Assembly: GCF_004959855.1 (NCBI RefSeq)
Contig: NZ_SPNT01000004.1
Location: 310,001 to 374,000, forward strand
Direction of reading: 5' to 3'
Length of the DNA stretch: 64,000 nt
Origin: Nitratireductor sp. XY-223
Lineage (GTDB): Bacteria; Pseudomonadota; Alphaproteobacteria; Rhizobiales; Rhizobiaceae
Below, in pieces: positions 43,068-51,322 of this stretch. The position numbers and the translations under genes are program-made. Each line of letters begins with the position of its first letter. Position 1 is the first letter of the stretch. Below the pieces are notes generated by a model. The model was not told the origin of the DNA. It did no database searches and was given only the letters and a program-made list of their open reading frames with translations.

Positions 43068-45902
43068 CTAGACCGGACGGCTCATCCAAAGCGCGATGTT
43101 GTTGTCGTTCGCCACGATGTCGGCGACGAAACGCGGCGCCTGCGGCGGCATGCCGGTGATCGCACAGGCAAGGCCGGGGGACGGGTGCGAAACCGCCGGA
43201 TCGTCCGGGCACGAGGACTCGACCATGACGACGAGGAACTCACCGGCGCACAGGGACACCTGATCCGTGTCGTATTCCAAAACCGCCTCTGCCGTTCCGT
43301 CGGCGTCAATCTGGTTCGCCACGACCGCCTGCATCGCGAATACCCAGTTGATCGAATCGTCCAGGTCCCAGCCTTCATCGGCCGGATTGCCGCTGGCAAT
43401 GCCGACCCAGCCCCTGACCTCGACACCGGTCGCCGGATCGGAGCCGCGATTGCCGATCCGCAACGACACCGACGCTGCGGCCTCATCGACGTCCAGGAAT
43501 CCCGCCGCCGCCTGCCAGAGGCGCTCGCCGTCCCAGTCCAGCGACACCGGCACATAGGCGCCCGGAGCGTAGGAAACCAGACCGCCTTCGACCTTTTCCT
43601 CAAGCGGCCTGTTGTCGCCGATGAAGATATCGACATCCAGGGGCAGTCCGGGCGCGTTGTGGTTGATATCTATCGAGGGCGAGAACATGCCCTGCGCCTC
43701 GAAAGCCCAGCGGGCGACCTTGGTGCCCTGACCGCCGAGCCAGCGGTCGAGAGCGGCGCCGGTCTGCGGAACGCCGAATATCGAATTGATGTAGAGCGGA
43801 TTGACGAGGTTCGCGTCGGCCGCCTCCATGTCCGACTGCAGCGAATCGGCGGTGGAGGGCGACTGCGCCATGGTCCGGATTGCCTCCAGCAGCAGATAGA
43901 GCGTGACATAGGACGCCCGCTCGCGCATGGAGAAATCCGGCCCACCGTCGGCGCTCACCGTGTCCCCGCCAATGACCCGGTAGAGCCGGAACAGGGTCGT
44001 CGACAGGATCTGTTCGGAGACATAGCCCTTCAAATTGTCGCGCAGCGACGCCGGGGCGTTGATCAGCGAACGGTTCAGCGAACCGCCCCAGGCCCAGCCG
44101 AGGCAGACATTGCGGTCGTGACGGCGGGTGGTAAACACCCAGGGGAAAGTGATGCCGCGGAAACTCTCGGCGACACCACCGCGCGGGTCGGCCAGGCGCG
44201 AATAGGGATCGGACCAGATGGCGGCCATCGCATCGCCGGCGCTGTGGGCGAAATCGAATTCCAGCTTGCCGAGACGCGCCGCCAGGACAACATGGCCGAA
44301 TTCGTGCAGCATCCAGCGCCCGCTTGTGGCAATTCCGAGCGGCTGCGCCCAGGCCGGATCGTAGATCGTGCCGTCCCAGCGGCCGCGGTGGGATAGGTTG
44401 CCGAGCGCCAGATGCATCTCGACGGTCGGCGTCTTTTTGGCGAATATCGCAAGGCCGTCCCCCGGGCAGTCTTCTTCCGGCGGCGGCTTGATGGTGACGC
44501 GGGCATTGACGGTCTGTCCGTCCTTTCCGGGGCCGGGAATGATGCCCGAACGGTAGTGGACCTGCAGCTCGCGCTTCGTGGCGACCGAAAAATTCGGCAG
44601 GTCGAAGCCGAACCCGTCCAGCAACGCATAGAACTCGAAACAGTTGTAGTAGGCGCTCAGCGCCGAATAATCGTTGTAACGGACCGGCAGGAACGCATCG
44701 GCCGGAAGCGGCACCGTCTTGGCATTCGGCGTATCCGGATCGCCGGGCACATAGGCCGGGCAGTTGCGGACCTTGAAATCCGGCGTTTCCAGGACCGCCG
44801 GATCGTTCTGGCTGATTGCAACGGTCGTGCGGAAGCGCTCGAACTCTTCTTCGCTGCGCGTCGGCCGGCGCATTGACCATTGATAGTCCCCCGGGGCGTT
44901 GCCCAGCGCCGCGAGGTCGCGCCAGGAAGGCGGGTCCTGGCGAAACAGTTCGGCTTCGCCCTGCGCCGTCATATGGGTGACGAGAAGGTGCTTGCTGGAG
45001 CCGCCGGGAACCAGTTGCCCATCCTGCAGGAGCAGGTCCATGACAAAGGAATGGGGAAGCCTCTCCGGCCCTCTCTCGAAGGCGCTCAGCCCCTTGCCGT
45101 GCAGTTCGAGCGCCCCGACTTCGGCCTCCGGTTTTTCACTGTCCATGCGCAGGCGCAAATCGTCGTATTGCAGGCTGTCGGGAGAGAGCTGCTGGCCGGC
45201 TGCAATGGCCGCCGAGATGATGCCGTCGTCCACCAATCCGACCATCTGGCCGATCAGGCTGCCGATGTCGTAATCGTCAAGCTGGTTGCCCGCCGCGCGG
45301 ACGCGCGACGCCAGCTCGGTGAAGCTGATATAGCGCCCGTAGGGCAGTTCGGCCGACATCGAGCGTATGGCCACCGAGTACGGCCCGTCCGGATGCCCCC
45401 TGATCGCCATCGGAATACGCAGGCCGAAATCAAGCCCGACCGGTTCATCGCCATTGACGGGCAGAATCTCGGCGGCGACAAGAACAATGGTGATGTCCTT
45501 GACCTCTTCGCCTCCCTTCGGCCTGACATGGCGAACGAGGTGCCAGGAGGCAAGGCGCGGCGTGCGGTCGTCGTCCGCCGGCGCCCCAAACGGGGGCCAG
45601 ATGTCGAGCCAGCGCAACGGCGGGGGCCTGCCGTTGCCGGCTTTCGGATCGAGTGCCTCCATCCAACCGGGCGGCAGACCCAGATTTCTGCGCCCAATGG
45701 CGAGAAAGTCCTCGAGCCGTTTCAGATACTGGTAGCCGATCTCCCGGAACCCGTTTTCATCCAGGCTTCGGATGTCATCGACTTCGACAACAAACGGAGC
45801 GGCGCTGTGCTGGACGATGCGCGAAGCACGCGCGTTGCCGGGATCGAAGCGCTGGTAATGGACGGCATGCGGTCCCGGATCCCATTTAAACTTGAAGGCC
45901 AT
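43068..45902 (-). CDS. Large putative zinc metalloprotein with HEFGH motif, family unrecognised
   Basis: 944 residues from ATG 45902 (TTG 45932 is the upstream option). I do not recognise the family. Residues 533-537 read HEFGH, within RWMLHEFGHVVLAARLG, the HExxH core of zincin metalloproteases. Twenty to thirty residues on, DFAHSAGDAMAAIWSD offers His553 or Asp557 as third ligand, roughly where thermolysin-like proteases have Glu in NEAISD. No signal peptide or membrane span is obvious. The C-terminal 200 residues (VPVSLDWDGERLW, SVSLRIGNRGSDPATGVEVRGWVG) look beta-rich, like an Ig/CARDB-type domain. Convergent with the haloperoxidase-like gene. Confidence 0.7.
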   Translation of the reverse strand: MAFKFKWDPGPHAVHYQRFDPGNARASRIVQHSAAPFVVEVDDIRSLDENGFREIGYQYLKRLEDFLAIGRRNLGLPPGWMEALDPKAGNGRPPPLRWLDIWPPFGAPADDDRTPRLASWHLVRHVRPKGGEEVKDITIVLVAAEILPVNGDEPVGLDFGLRIPMAIRGHPDGPYSVAIRSMSAELPYGRYISFTELASRVRAAGNQLDDYDIGSLIGQMVGLVDDGIISAAIAAGQQLSPDSLQYDDLRLRMDSEKPEAEVGALELHGKGLSAFERGPERLPHSFVMDLLLQDGQLVPGGSSKHLLVTHMTAQGEAELFRQDPPSWRDLAALGNAPGDYQWSMRRPTRSEEEFERFRTTVAISQNDPAVLETPDFKVRNCPAYVPGDPDTPNAKTVPLPADAFLPVRYNDYSALSAYYNCFEFYALLDGFGFDLPNFSVATKRELQVHYRSGIIPGPGKDGQTVNARVTIKPPPEEDCPGDGLAIFAKKTPTVEMHLALGNLSHRGRWDGTIYDPAWAQPLGIATSGRWMLHEFGHVVLAARLGKLEFDFAHSAGDAMAAIWSDPYSRLADPRGGVAESFRGITFPWVFTTRRHDRNVCLGWAWGGSLNRSLINAPASLRDNLKGYVSEQILSTTLFRLYRVIGGDTVSADGGPDFSMRERASYVTLYLLLEAIRTMAQSPSTADSLQSDMEAADANLVNPLYINSIFGVPQTGAALDRWLGGQGTKVARWAFEAQGMFSPSIDINHNAPGLPLDVDIFIGDNRPLEEKVEGGLVSYAPGAYVPVSLDWDGERLWQAAAGFLDVDEAAASVSLRIGNRGSDPATGVEVRGWVGIASGNPADEGWDLDDSINWVFAMQAVVANQIDADGTAEAVLEYDTDQVSLCAGEFLVVMVESSCPDDPAVSHPSPGLACAITGMPPQAPRFVADIVANDNNIALWMSRPV

Positions 45903-46102
45903 GAGAACAAAACCTGTTTTGTCAGACGTCAAGACGGGAGTACAAATACAGTACCCCGAAATATTTCCCGAGTCACAGGTTTATTCTTGAACAGAGCTTG
46001 TCGACACTGTCCTTTTGAAGGCATTTCCTGCCGCCGCAAATCACGGCGGCGTGCGAACACGGACGGAAATCCGGGTGTCGGCGGGTAAAGCAGCAACCGG
46101 CG

Positions 46103-46120
46103 CCGCAGTGGCTGCTGCGG
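46103..46120 (-). terminator. Weak stem-loop after the ABC ATPase gene
   Basis: CCGCAG-N6-CTGCGG lies seven bases beyond the ATPase stop on its strand. No T-run follows, so termination strength is doubtful. Confidence 0.3.
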
Positions 46121-46126
46121 GGCGGA

Positions 46127-47185
46127 CTACCGAATGCGGGCTTCGGTTTCCCTGTCGAACAGCATGGCCCGGCCGGGCTCGAACTTGATCGAGACCCGGG
46201 AGCCCTCCGTCGAGCGCTCGTCGCCACGCTCCTCGACGATGATCTTTTCGCCGCTGTCCGCAATGAGATAGTCGTATGACGTGCCGCCAAGCGCTTCGGT
46301 CAGGTCGACAGACAGGGTGTCGCCCGCCCGGTCGATCTCGATGTGTTCGGGCCTCACGCCCAAAATGACGGGCGTGCCGGCCGCCGGCATGGTCACCGGC
46401 AGCGTGACGTTGCTTTTCAGGGCCGGAACCTCGATCGAATCGCCTTTACTGGTTCCTTCGAGGAAGTTCATGGCGGGCGAGCCGATGAACCCGGCCACGA
46501 ATTTGTTGTCCGGATCGCGATAAAGGTCCAGCGGCGCGCCGACCTGCTCGATGTGGCCGCCGCGCAGGACAACGATCTTGTCCGCCAGCGTCATGGCCTC
46601 GACCTGATCGTGCGTCACGTATATCATGGTGGCGCCGATTTCCTTGTGAAGGCGGGCGATCTCGACGCGCATTTCAACGCGCAGCTCTGCGTCGAGGTTC
46701 GAGAGCGGCTCGTCAAACAGGAAGACCTCCGGCCCGCGAACGATGGCGCGGCCGATGGAAACACGCTGGCGCTGTCCGCCGGAGAGCGCCGAGGGCTTGC
46801 GGTTGAGATACTGGTCCAGCTTGAGGATCCGGGTCGCCTCGGCAACCTTCTCCTCGATCTCGGCCTTCGGGTGGCCGTTCATCTTCAACCCGAAACCCAT
46901 GTTCTCCTTGACCGTCATGTGCGGATAGAGCGCATAGGTCTGAAAGACCATCGCGACACCGCGCTGCGCCGGGTCCATCCTGGTGACATCGCGGGTGCCG
47001 ATGGAGATCTTGCCTTCGGTGGTTTCCTCCAACCCGGCCACCATGCGCAGCAGTGTCGATTTTCCGCAGCCGGACGGACCGACAAAGACGCAGAACTCGC
47101 CATCGTCAATGTGAAGGTTCACACCGTGGATCACCTGAACATCACTGTACCGCTTGACAACTTCCTGAAGTGCTACACCTGACAT
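46127..47185 (-). CDS. UgpC/MsmK-type sugar ABC transporter ATPase
   Basis: 352 residues. Walker A GPSGCGKST, signature LSGGQRQRVSIGRAIV, Walker B VFLFDEPLSNLD, and a switch His in YVTHDQVEAMTLAD; the C-terminal TOBE region (about 235-350) is regulatory as in MalK/UgpC. It is the only ATPase near the binding protein and two permeases at 48131-51294, though coded on the other strand downstream of the IclR gene, so it most likely energises that importer. Confidence 0.93.
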   Translation of the reverse strand: MSGVALQEVVKRYSDVQVIHGVNLHIDDGEFCVFVGPSGCGKSTLLRMVAGLEETTEGKISIGTRDVTRMDPAQRGVAMVFQTYALYPHMTVKENMGFGLKMNGHPKAEIEEKVAEATRILKLDQYLNRKPSALSGGQRQRVSIGRAIVRGPEVFLFDEPLSNLDAELRVEMRVEIARLHKEIGATMIYVTHDQVEAMTLADKIVVLRGGHIEQVGAPLDLYRDPDNKFVAGFIGSPAMNFLEGTSKGDSIEVPALKSNVTLPVTMPAAGTPVILGVRPEHIEIDRAGDTLSVDLTEALGGTSYDYLIADSGEKIIVEERGDERSTEGSRVSIKFEPGRAMLFDRETEARIR

Positions 47186-47189
47186 TACC

Positions 47190-47999
47190 TTAGATCTCCA
47201 TCTTTTCGGGCGTTCCCTGGTTGTCGGGGAAGCGCCAGTATTCGGCAGCCGCGGCGACCTGCGAAGCCGCGTGCTGCAAATCCGGGACGAACTTTTTCAG
47301 CTTGTTGAGAGACGTCCTTGCAGACGTGCTCGTAATGGATATTGCGCCCATCAACTGGCTGGACCTGGACAGGACAGGAACCGCCACGCAAATGATGCCG
47401 GGCTCGTGGTCCTCGCGGTCGAGGGCAAACCCGTCCTGCCTGATCTGCTGCAGCTCTACGGTCAGTTCCTGCTGGGAGCAGATCGTCGACGGCGTATACC
47501 GATGATAGGACTGCTGCGGCAGAATGCGGTCCAGTTCATCCGCCGACAAGTGCGCCAGCATCGCCTTTCCGACACCGGTGCAATAGGCGGGGCCGACCTT
47601 GCCGGCCTCGGAGAACATGTTGACGCGGCGTTTGGCGTCCCGCTTGTCGAGGTAAAGGACATGCGGCCCGTCGAGCTGGGCAAGATGAATGGTCTCGCCG
47701 GTGGCCTGGCTCAGCGCCGTCAGATGCGGCCTTGCGACCGGCGCCAGGGACGATTGCGTCCAGGCCGAATGCGCCAGGCGAACCAGGCGGACGCCGAGCG
47801 CATAGGTCTGCCATTCCCGGTCGAAAGCCAGAACGCCCTCCGTCACCAGGTTCTGCAGGATTCGGTAAAGCGTCGCCTTGGGATACGGGGAAACTTCGAG
47901 CACGTCGTTGAACCGCACCGGGCGCTCAAAAGACGCTACGAGGTCAAGCACGCTCAGTGCCTTGCCCACAGTCCCGCTCGACTTGCGTACGGTGTCCAA
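47190..47999 (-). CDS. IclR family transcriptional regulator
   Basis: 269 residues from TTG 47999, chosen because GGGGAGG lies seven bases upstream; the longer TTG frame at 48056 lacks this. The N-terminal winged helix is SSGTVGKALSVLDLVASFERPVRFNDVLEVSPYPKATLYRILQNLV and the C-terminal GAF-like effector domain runs from about 95 on (LVRLAHSAWTQSSLAPVARPHL, CTGVGKAMLAHL). It is transcribed with the ABC ATPase and divergent from the transporter operon, so it probably controls both in response to galactose or a galactonate derivative. Confidence 0.9.
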   Translation of the reverse strand: MDTVRKSSGTVGKALSVLDLVASFERPVRFNDVLEVSPYPKATLYRILQNLVTEGVLAFDREWQTYALGVRLVRLAHSAWTQSSLAPVARPHLTALSQATGETIHLAQLDGPHVLYLDKRDAKRRVNMFSEAGKVGPAYCTGVGKAMLAHLSADELDRILPQQSYHRYTPSTICSQQELTVELQQIRQDGFALDREDHEPGIICVAVPVLSRSSQLMGAISITSTSARTSLNKLKKFVPDLQHAASQVAAAAEYWRFPDNQGTPEKMEI

Positions 48000-48049
48000 T
48001 TTGGTTCCTCCCCGTCCTCCGCCGACGCAATTTACCGGCGAGGATATTC

Positions 48050-48114
48050 TTGACAAGCGTAGGTCAATCGTGTTCCAATTTCAATATGTAAATTATAGTT
48101 TCATTATTCGGAAC
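48050..48114. promoter_or_regulatory. Control region of the galactoside ABC operon
   Basis: The 131-base gap between iclR and the binding-protein gene holds TTGACA at 48050-48055, AATTT-N8-AAATT at 48077-48094, and GTTCC (48072-48076) facing GGAAC (48110-48114). Any of these could be IclR sites. No clear -10 was assigned. Confidence 0.4.
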
Positions 48115-48130
48115 TCAAAGGGAGGATACC

Positions 48131-49387
48131 ATGCGTTCCATTTTGAAGGCGTCGGCCATGGCGCTCGTGACCAGTGCCGCGCTGGCAACCGGGGCATTTG
48201 CCGATGGCCACCAACTCAGCGGGGAGATGAAAATTTTCCTCGATACGTCCAACCCGGCACCTCGCGCGACCTTCGAAGGCGTCATCGCCCAGTTTGATGA
48301 AATGCATCCTAACCTGAAGATCGAGACGACGATCATCGACCGTGAAGCCTACAAGACGCAGATCAGGAACTTCCTCACCGCCAATCCGCCGGATGTGGCC
48401 ACCTGGTACGCCGGCAACCGTATGCTGCCATACGTATCGACAGGCCTGTTCGACGACGTTTCGGACCTGTGGACCGGCGAATTGGCCGAAGAACTGGCAT
48501 CGACCAAGGCGGCGATGACCATTGACGGCAAGCAATGGGGCGTCCCCTACTCCTACTATCAGTGGGGCGTTTACTACCGCAAAGACATCTTCGACGAGCT
48601 CGGCCTGAGCGTTCCGACCAACTGGGAGGAAGAAAAGGCCAATTGCCAGAAGATCGTCGATTCCGGACGCAAGTGCTACACGATCGGCACCAAGTTCCTT
48701 TGGACCGCGGCCGGCTGGTTCGACTATCTGAACTTGCGCACCAACGGCTATGAGTTCCACATTGCCCTGACGGCCGGCCAGGAAAGCTGGACCGACGACC
48801 GCGTGAAAAAGACCATGGCCAACTGGCGCGAGCTGATCGACATGGGCGCCTTCATCGACGACCACACGGCCTACAGCTGGCAGGAAGCCATTCCGTTCCT
48901 CGTCGACGGCCAGGCAACGGCCTACCTCATGGGCAACTTCGCCGTCGATCCGATCAAGGATGCGGGTCTCACCGACGACCAGTTGGACTTCTACCAATTC
49001 CCGCTGATCACCGAGGGCATTCCGATGTCGGAAGAAGCGCCGACCGATACGCTGCACATCCCGTCGGGCGCAGCGAACAAGGAAGCCGCCCGTGCATTCC
49101 TGAAGTTCGTCGCTTCCCCGGAAGTGCAGACGTCGATGAATGCGAGCCTCGGACAGCTGCCGGTCAACAACAAGTCCAGCGTCAACACGGACGACAAGTT
49201 CGCAAAGGCCGGCTTCGAAATGCTGAACAAGGCGCATGCCCTTGCCCAGTTCTTCGACCGTGACGCACCGGCTGAAATGGCCAAGGTCGGCATGGAGGGC
49301 TTCCAGGAATTCATGGTCCGTCCGGACAATGTGGACCAGATCCTGCAGCGCCTGGAGAAAGCGCGCGAGCGTATCTACAAAAACTGA
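48131..49387 (+). CDS. Sugar ABC transporter substrate-binding protein
   Basis: 418 residues. Signal peptide MRSILKASAMALVTSAALATGAFA, then an extracellular solute-binding family 1 fold (GEMKIFLDTSNPAPRATFEGVIAQFDEMHPNLKIE, VPYSYYQWGVYYRKDIFDELG, AYLMGNFAVDPIKDAG). GGGAGG precedes the ATG. With downstream alpha- and beta-galactosidases, the ligand is probably a galactoside such as raffinose-type or lactose-like oligosaccharide, which is inferred. A stem-loop follows the stop. Confidence 0.93.
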   Translation: MRSILKASAMALVTSAALATGAFADGHQLSGEMKIFLDTSNPAPRATFEGVIAQFDEMHPNLKIETTIIDREAYKTQIRNFLTANPPDVATWYAGNRMLPYVSTGLFDDVSDLWTGELAEELASTKAAMTIDGKQWGVPYSYYQWGVYYRKDIFDELGLSVPTNWEEEKANCQKIVDSGRKCYTIGTKFLWTAAGWFDYLNLRTNGYEFHIALTAGQESWTDDRVKKTMANWRELIDMGAFIDDHTAYSWQEAIPFLVDGQATAYLMGNFAVDPIKDAGLTDDQLDFYQFPLITEGIPMSEEAPTDTLHIPSGAANKEAARAFLKFVASPEVQTSMNASLGQLPVNNKSSVNTDDKFAKAGFEMLNKAHALAQFFDRDAPAEMAKVGMEGFQEFMVRPDNVDQILQRLEKARERIYKN

Positions 49388-49394
49388 GTGAATT

Positions 49395-49420
49395 CGGGGC
49401 GGGCCTGACGGCTCGCCCCG
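49395..49420 (+). terminator. Stem-loop between binding-protein and permease genes
   Basis: CGGGGCGGGCC (49395-49405) pairs with GGCTCGCCCCG (49410-49420), one G-T pair, loop TGAC. Only a short T-rich run follows. Likely it stabilises or partly terminates the transcript so more binding protein than permease is made, as is common in such operons. Confidence 0.65.
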
Positions 49421-49514
49421 ACCTTCTTTCGGACCGTCCGACCGCCCGCAAGCTGACCTTTTCATCAGCCGGCCACCAGAGAGCCGCGAGCGGATTTAAG
49501 AAACGAGGTTCGCG

Positions 49515-50444
49515 ATGTCGACTGCCAGCCTAGCCAGATCCGAATACGCACCGGAAAACAGATCCTGGTACAAACGCAACGAGATCAGCGTCACGCCGTG
49601 GCTGTTCATGGCCCCGGCCATCCTGTTTTTTCTCGTCTACGTCATCATTCCCATCTTCCAGAGCTTCGAGATCTCGCTGTTCAGCTGGGACGGGCTCGGT
49701 CCGCGCGAATATATCGGCACCGAGAACTATGTGGAACTGTGGGACGACCCGGCATTCTACACGTCGCTGAAGAACAATGTGATCTGGCTGATCCTCTACC
49801 TTCTGGCGATCCCGGCCGGGTTGTTCATCGCGCTGTTCCTGAACCAGACCGTTTTCGGCATCAGGCTCTACAAGTCGCTGTTTTTCTTCCCGTTCGTCAT
49901 CAGCCAGGTCGTCGTCGGCCTGGTGTTCACCTGGTTCTACGACCCGACCTTCGGCCTGTTCAACACGATCATCGGCTGGGTGGGACTGGGACCCATCAAC
50001 GTTCTCGGCGATCCGACCTACGTGACCTACGGCATCATTGCCGCGGGCCTGTGGCCGCAGACCGCCTACTGCATGATCCTGTACCTGACCGGTCTCAATG
50101 CCGTTGATCCCGAACAGATCGAAGCGGCGCGGCTCGACGGCGCCAAGGGCTGGAAGATGCTCTGGTATGTCGTTGTCCCGCAGCTCAAGCCGGCGACCTT
50201 CATCGCGTTCGTCGTGACCATCATCGGCGCGTTGCGGTCCTTCGACCTGATTTCGGTGATGACCAATGGCGGACCGTTCGGCGAAAGCCGGGTCCTGAGC
50301 TTCTACATGTTCGAGGTCGCCCTTTCCGAATACGGGTTCCGCATGGGTTATGGCGCCGCCATCGCGGTGGTGCTGTTCATCATCATGCTGTTCTTCATCT
50401 CGTACTTCCTCTACTCGATGTACAAAGACGAAAGGGGGCGCTGA
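49515..50444 (+). CDS. Sugar ABC transporter permease 1
   Basis: 309 residues with about six hydrophobic helices, preceded by a short cytoplasmic N-terminus (first helix WLFMAPAILFFLVYVIIPIFQSF). The cytoplasmic EAA loop, EQIEAARLDGAKGWKMLWYVVVPQLKP, contacts the ATPase. MalF/UgpA type (CUT1). It follows the binding protein by 127 bases and overlaps closely with permease 2. Confidence 0.93.
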   Translation: MSTASLARSEYAPENRSWYKRNEISVTPWLFMAPAILFFLVYVIIPIFQSFEISLFSWDGLGPREYIGTENYVELWDDPAFYTSLKNNVIWLILYLLAIPAGLFIALFLNQTVFGIRLYKSLFFFPFVISQVVVGLVFTWFYDPTFGLFNTIIGWVGLGPINVLGDPTYVTYGIIAAGLWPQTAYCMILYLTGLNAVDPEQIEAARLDGAKGWKMLWYVVVPQLKPATFIAFVVTIIGALRSFDLISVMTNGGPFGESRVLSFYMFEVALSEYGFRMGYGAAIAVVLFIIMLFFISYFLYSMYKDERGR

Positions 50445-50445
50445 G

Positions 50446-51294
50446 ATGTTTCCGACTCCCATTCAAAAGACGCCGCGCCGCTGGCAGATCACCTACCAGT
50501 CCTTCCTGCCGCTCGCGCTCATCATGTGGCTGCTGCCGCTGATTGCTGTCGGCATATTCTCGGTCAAGCCGGAAGGCGACTTTTCGGCGGGCCAGTACTG
50601 GTCCCTGCCCTCGACCTTCGGTGGGTTCGAGAACTACGGCAAGGTGTTCTTCCAGTCTGACATGCCGCGCTACCTGCTCAACTCGCTGTTGATCACGGTG
50701 CCGACGGCGATCGGGGCCGTGGCGCTCGCCTGCATGGCCGGGTTTGCGCTCGGCATCTACAAGTTCAAGCTGAACCTGTGGATCTTTTTCCTGTTTGTCG
50801 CCGGCAATTTCGTGCCCTTCCAGATCCTGATGGTTCCGGTGCGCGACCTGACCGTCGATATGGGGCTGTACAACACGAAGACCGGCCTGGTGCTCTTCCA
50901 CATCGCGTTCCAGACCGGCTTCTGCACGCTGTTCATGCGCAATTTCATCAAGGGACTGCCCTATGCGCTCATCGAAGCGGCGCGGGTCGAGGGAATCGCC
51001 GAATGGCGGATCTTCGTCTATATCGTGCTGCCCCTGATGAAGCCGGCGATCGCCGCGCTGAGCGTGCTGATCTTCACCTTCATCTGGAACGACTATTTCT
51101 GGGCGATCGTTCTGACGCAGGGCGTTGAATCGCAGCCGGTCACGGCGGGCATCACATCCTTCAACGCGCAATTCCGTGCCGCCTATCACCTGATGAGCGC
51201 CGGTGCCATCGTGGCAGCGCTGCCGCCGGTTGCGATGTTCTTCCTGATGCAGAAACACTTTATCGCCGGTCTTACACTCGGAGCAGTCAAATGA
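50446..51294 (+). CDS. Sugar ABC transporter permease 2
   Basis: 282 residues from ATG 50446, one base after the permease 1 stop. MalG/UgpE-type CUT1 permease, with hydrophobic segments starting FLPLALIMWLLPLIAVGIFSV and EAA loop ALIEAARVEGIAEWRIFVYIVLPLMKP. The C-terminal HFIAGLTLGAVK ending is characteristic of the type. Confidence 0.93.
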   Translation: MFPTPIQKTPRRWQITYQSFLPLALIMWLLPLIAVGIFSVKPEGDFSAGQYWSLPSTFGGFENYGKVFFQSDMPRYLLNSLLITVPTAIGAVALACMAGFALGIYKFKLNLWIFFLFVAGNFVPFQILMVPVRDLTVDMGLYNTKTGLVLFHIAFQTGFCTLFMRNFIKGLPYALIEAARVEGIAEWRIFVYIVLPLMKPAIAALSVLIFTFIWNDYFWAIVLTQGVESQPVTAGITSFNAQFRAAYHLMSAGAIVAALPPVAMFFLMQKHFIAGLTLGAVK

Positions 51295-51322
51295 TGCCAT
51301 GCCTGAGCACAGGAAGGCGGCC

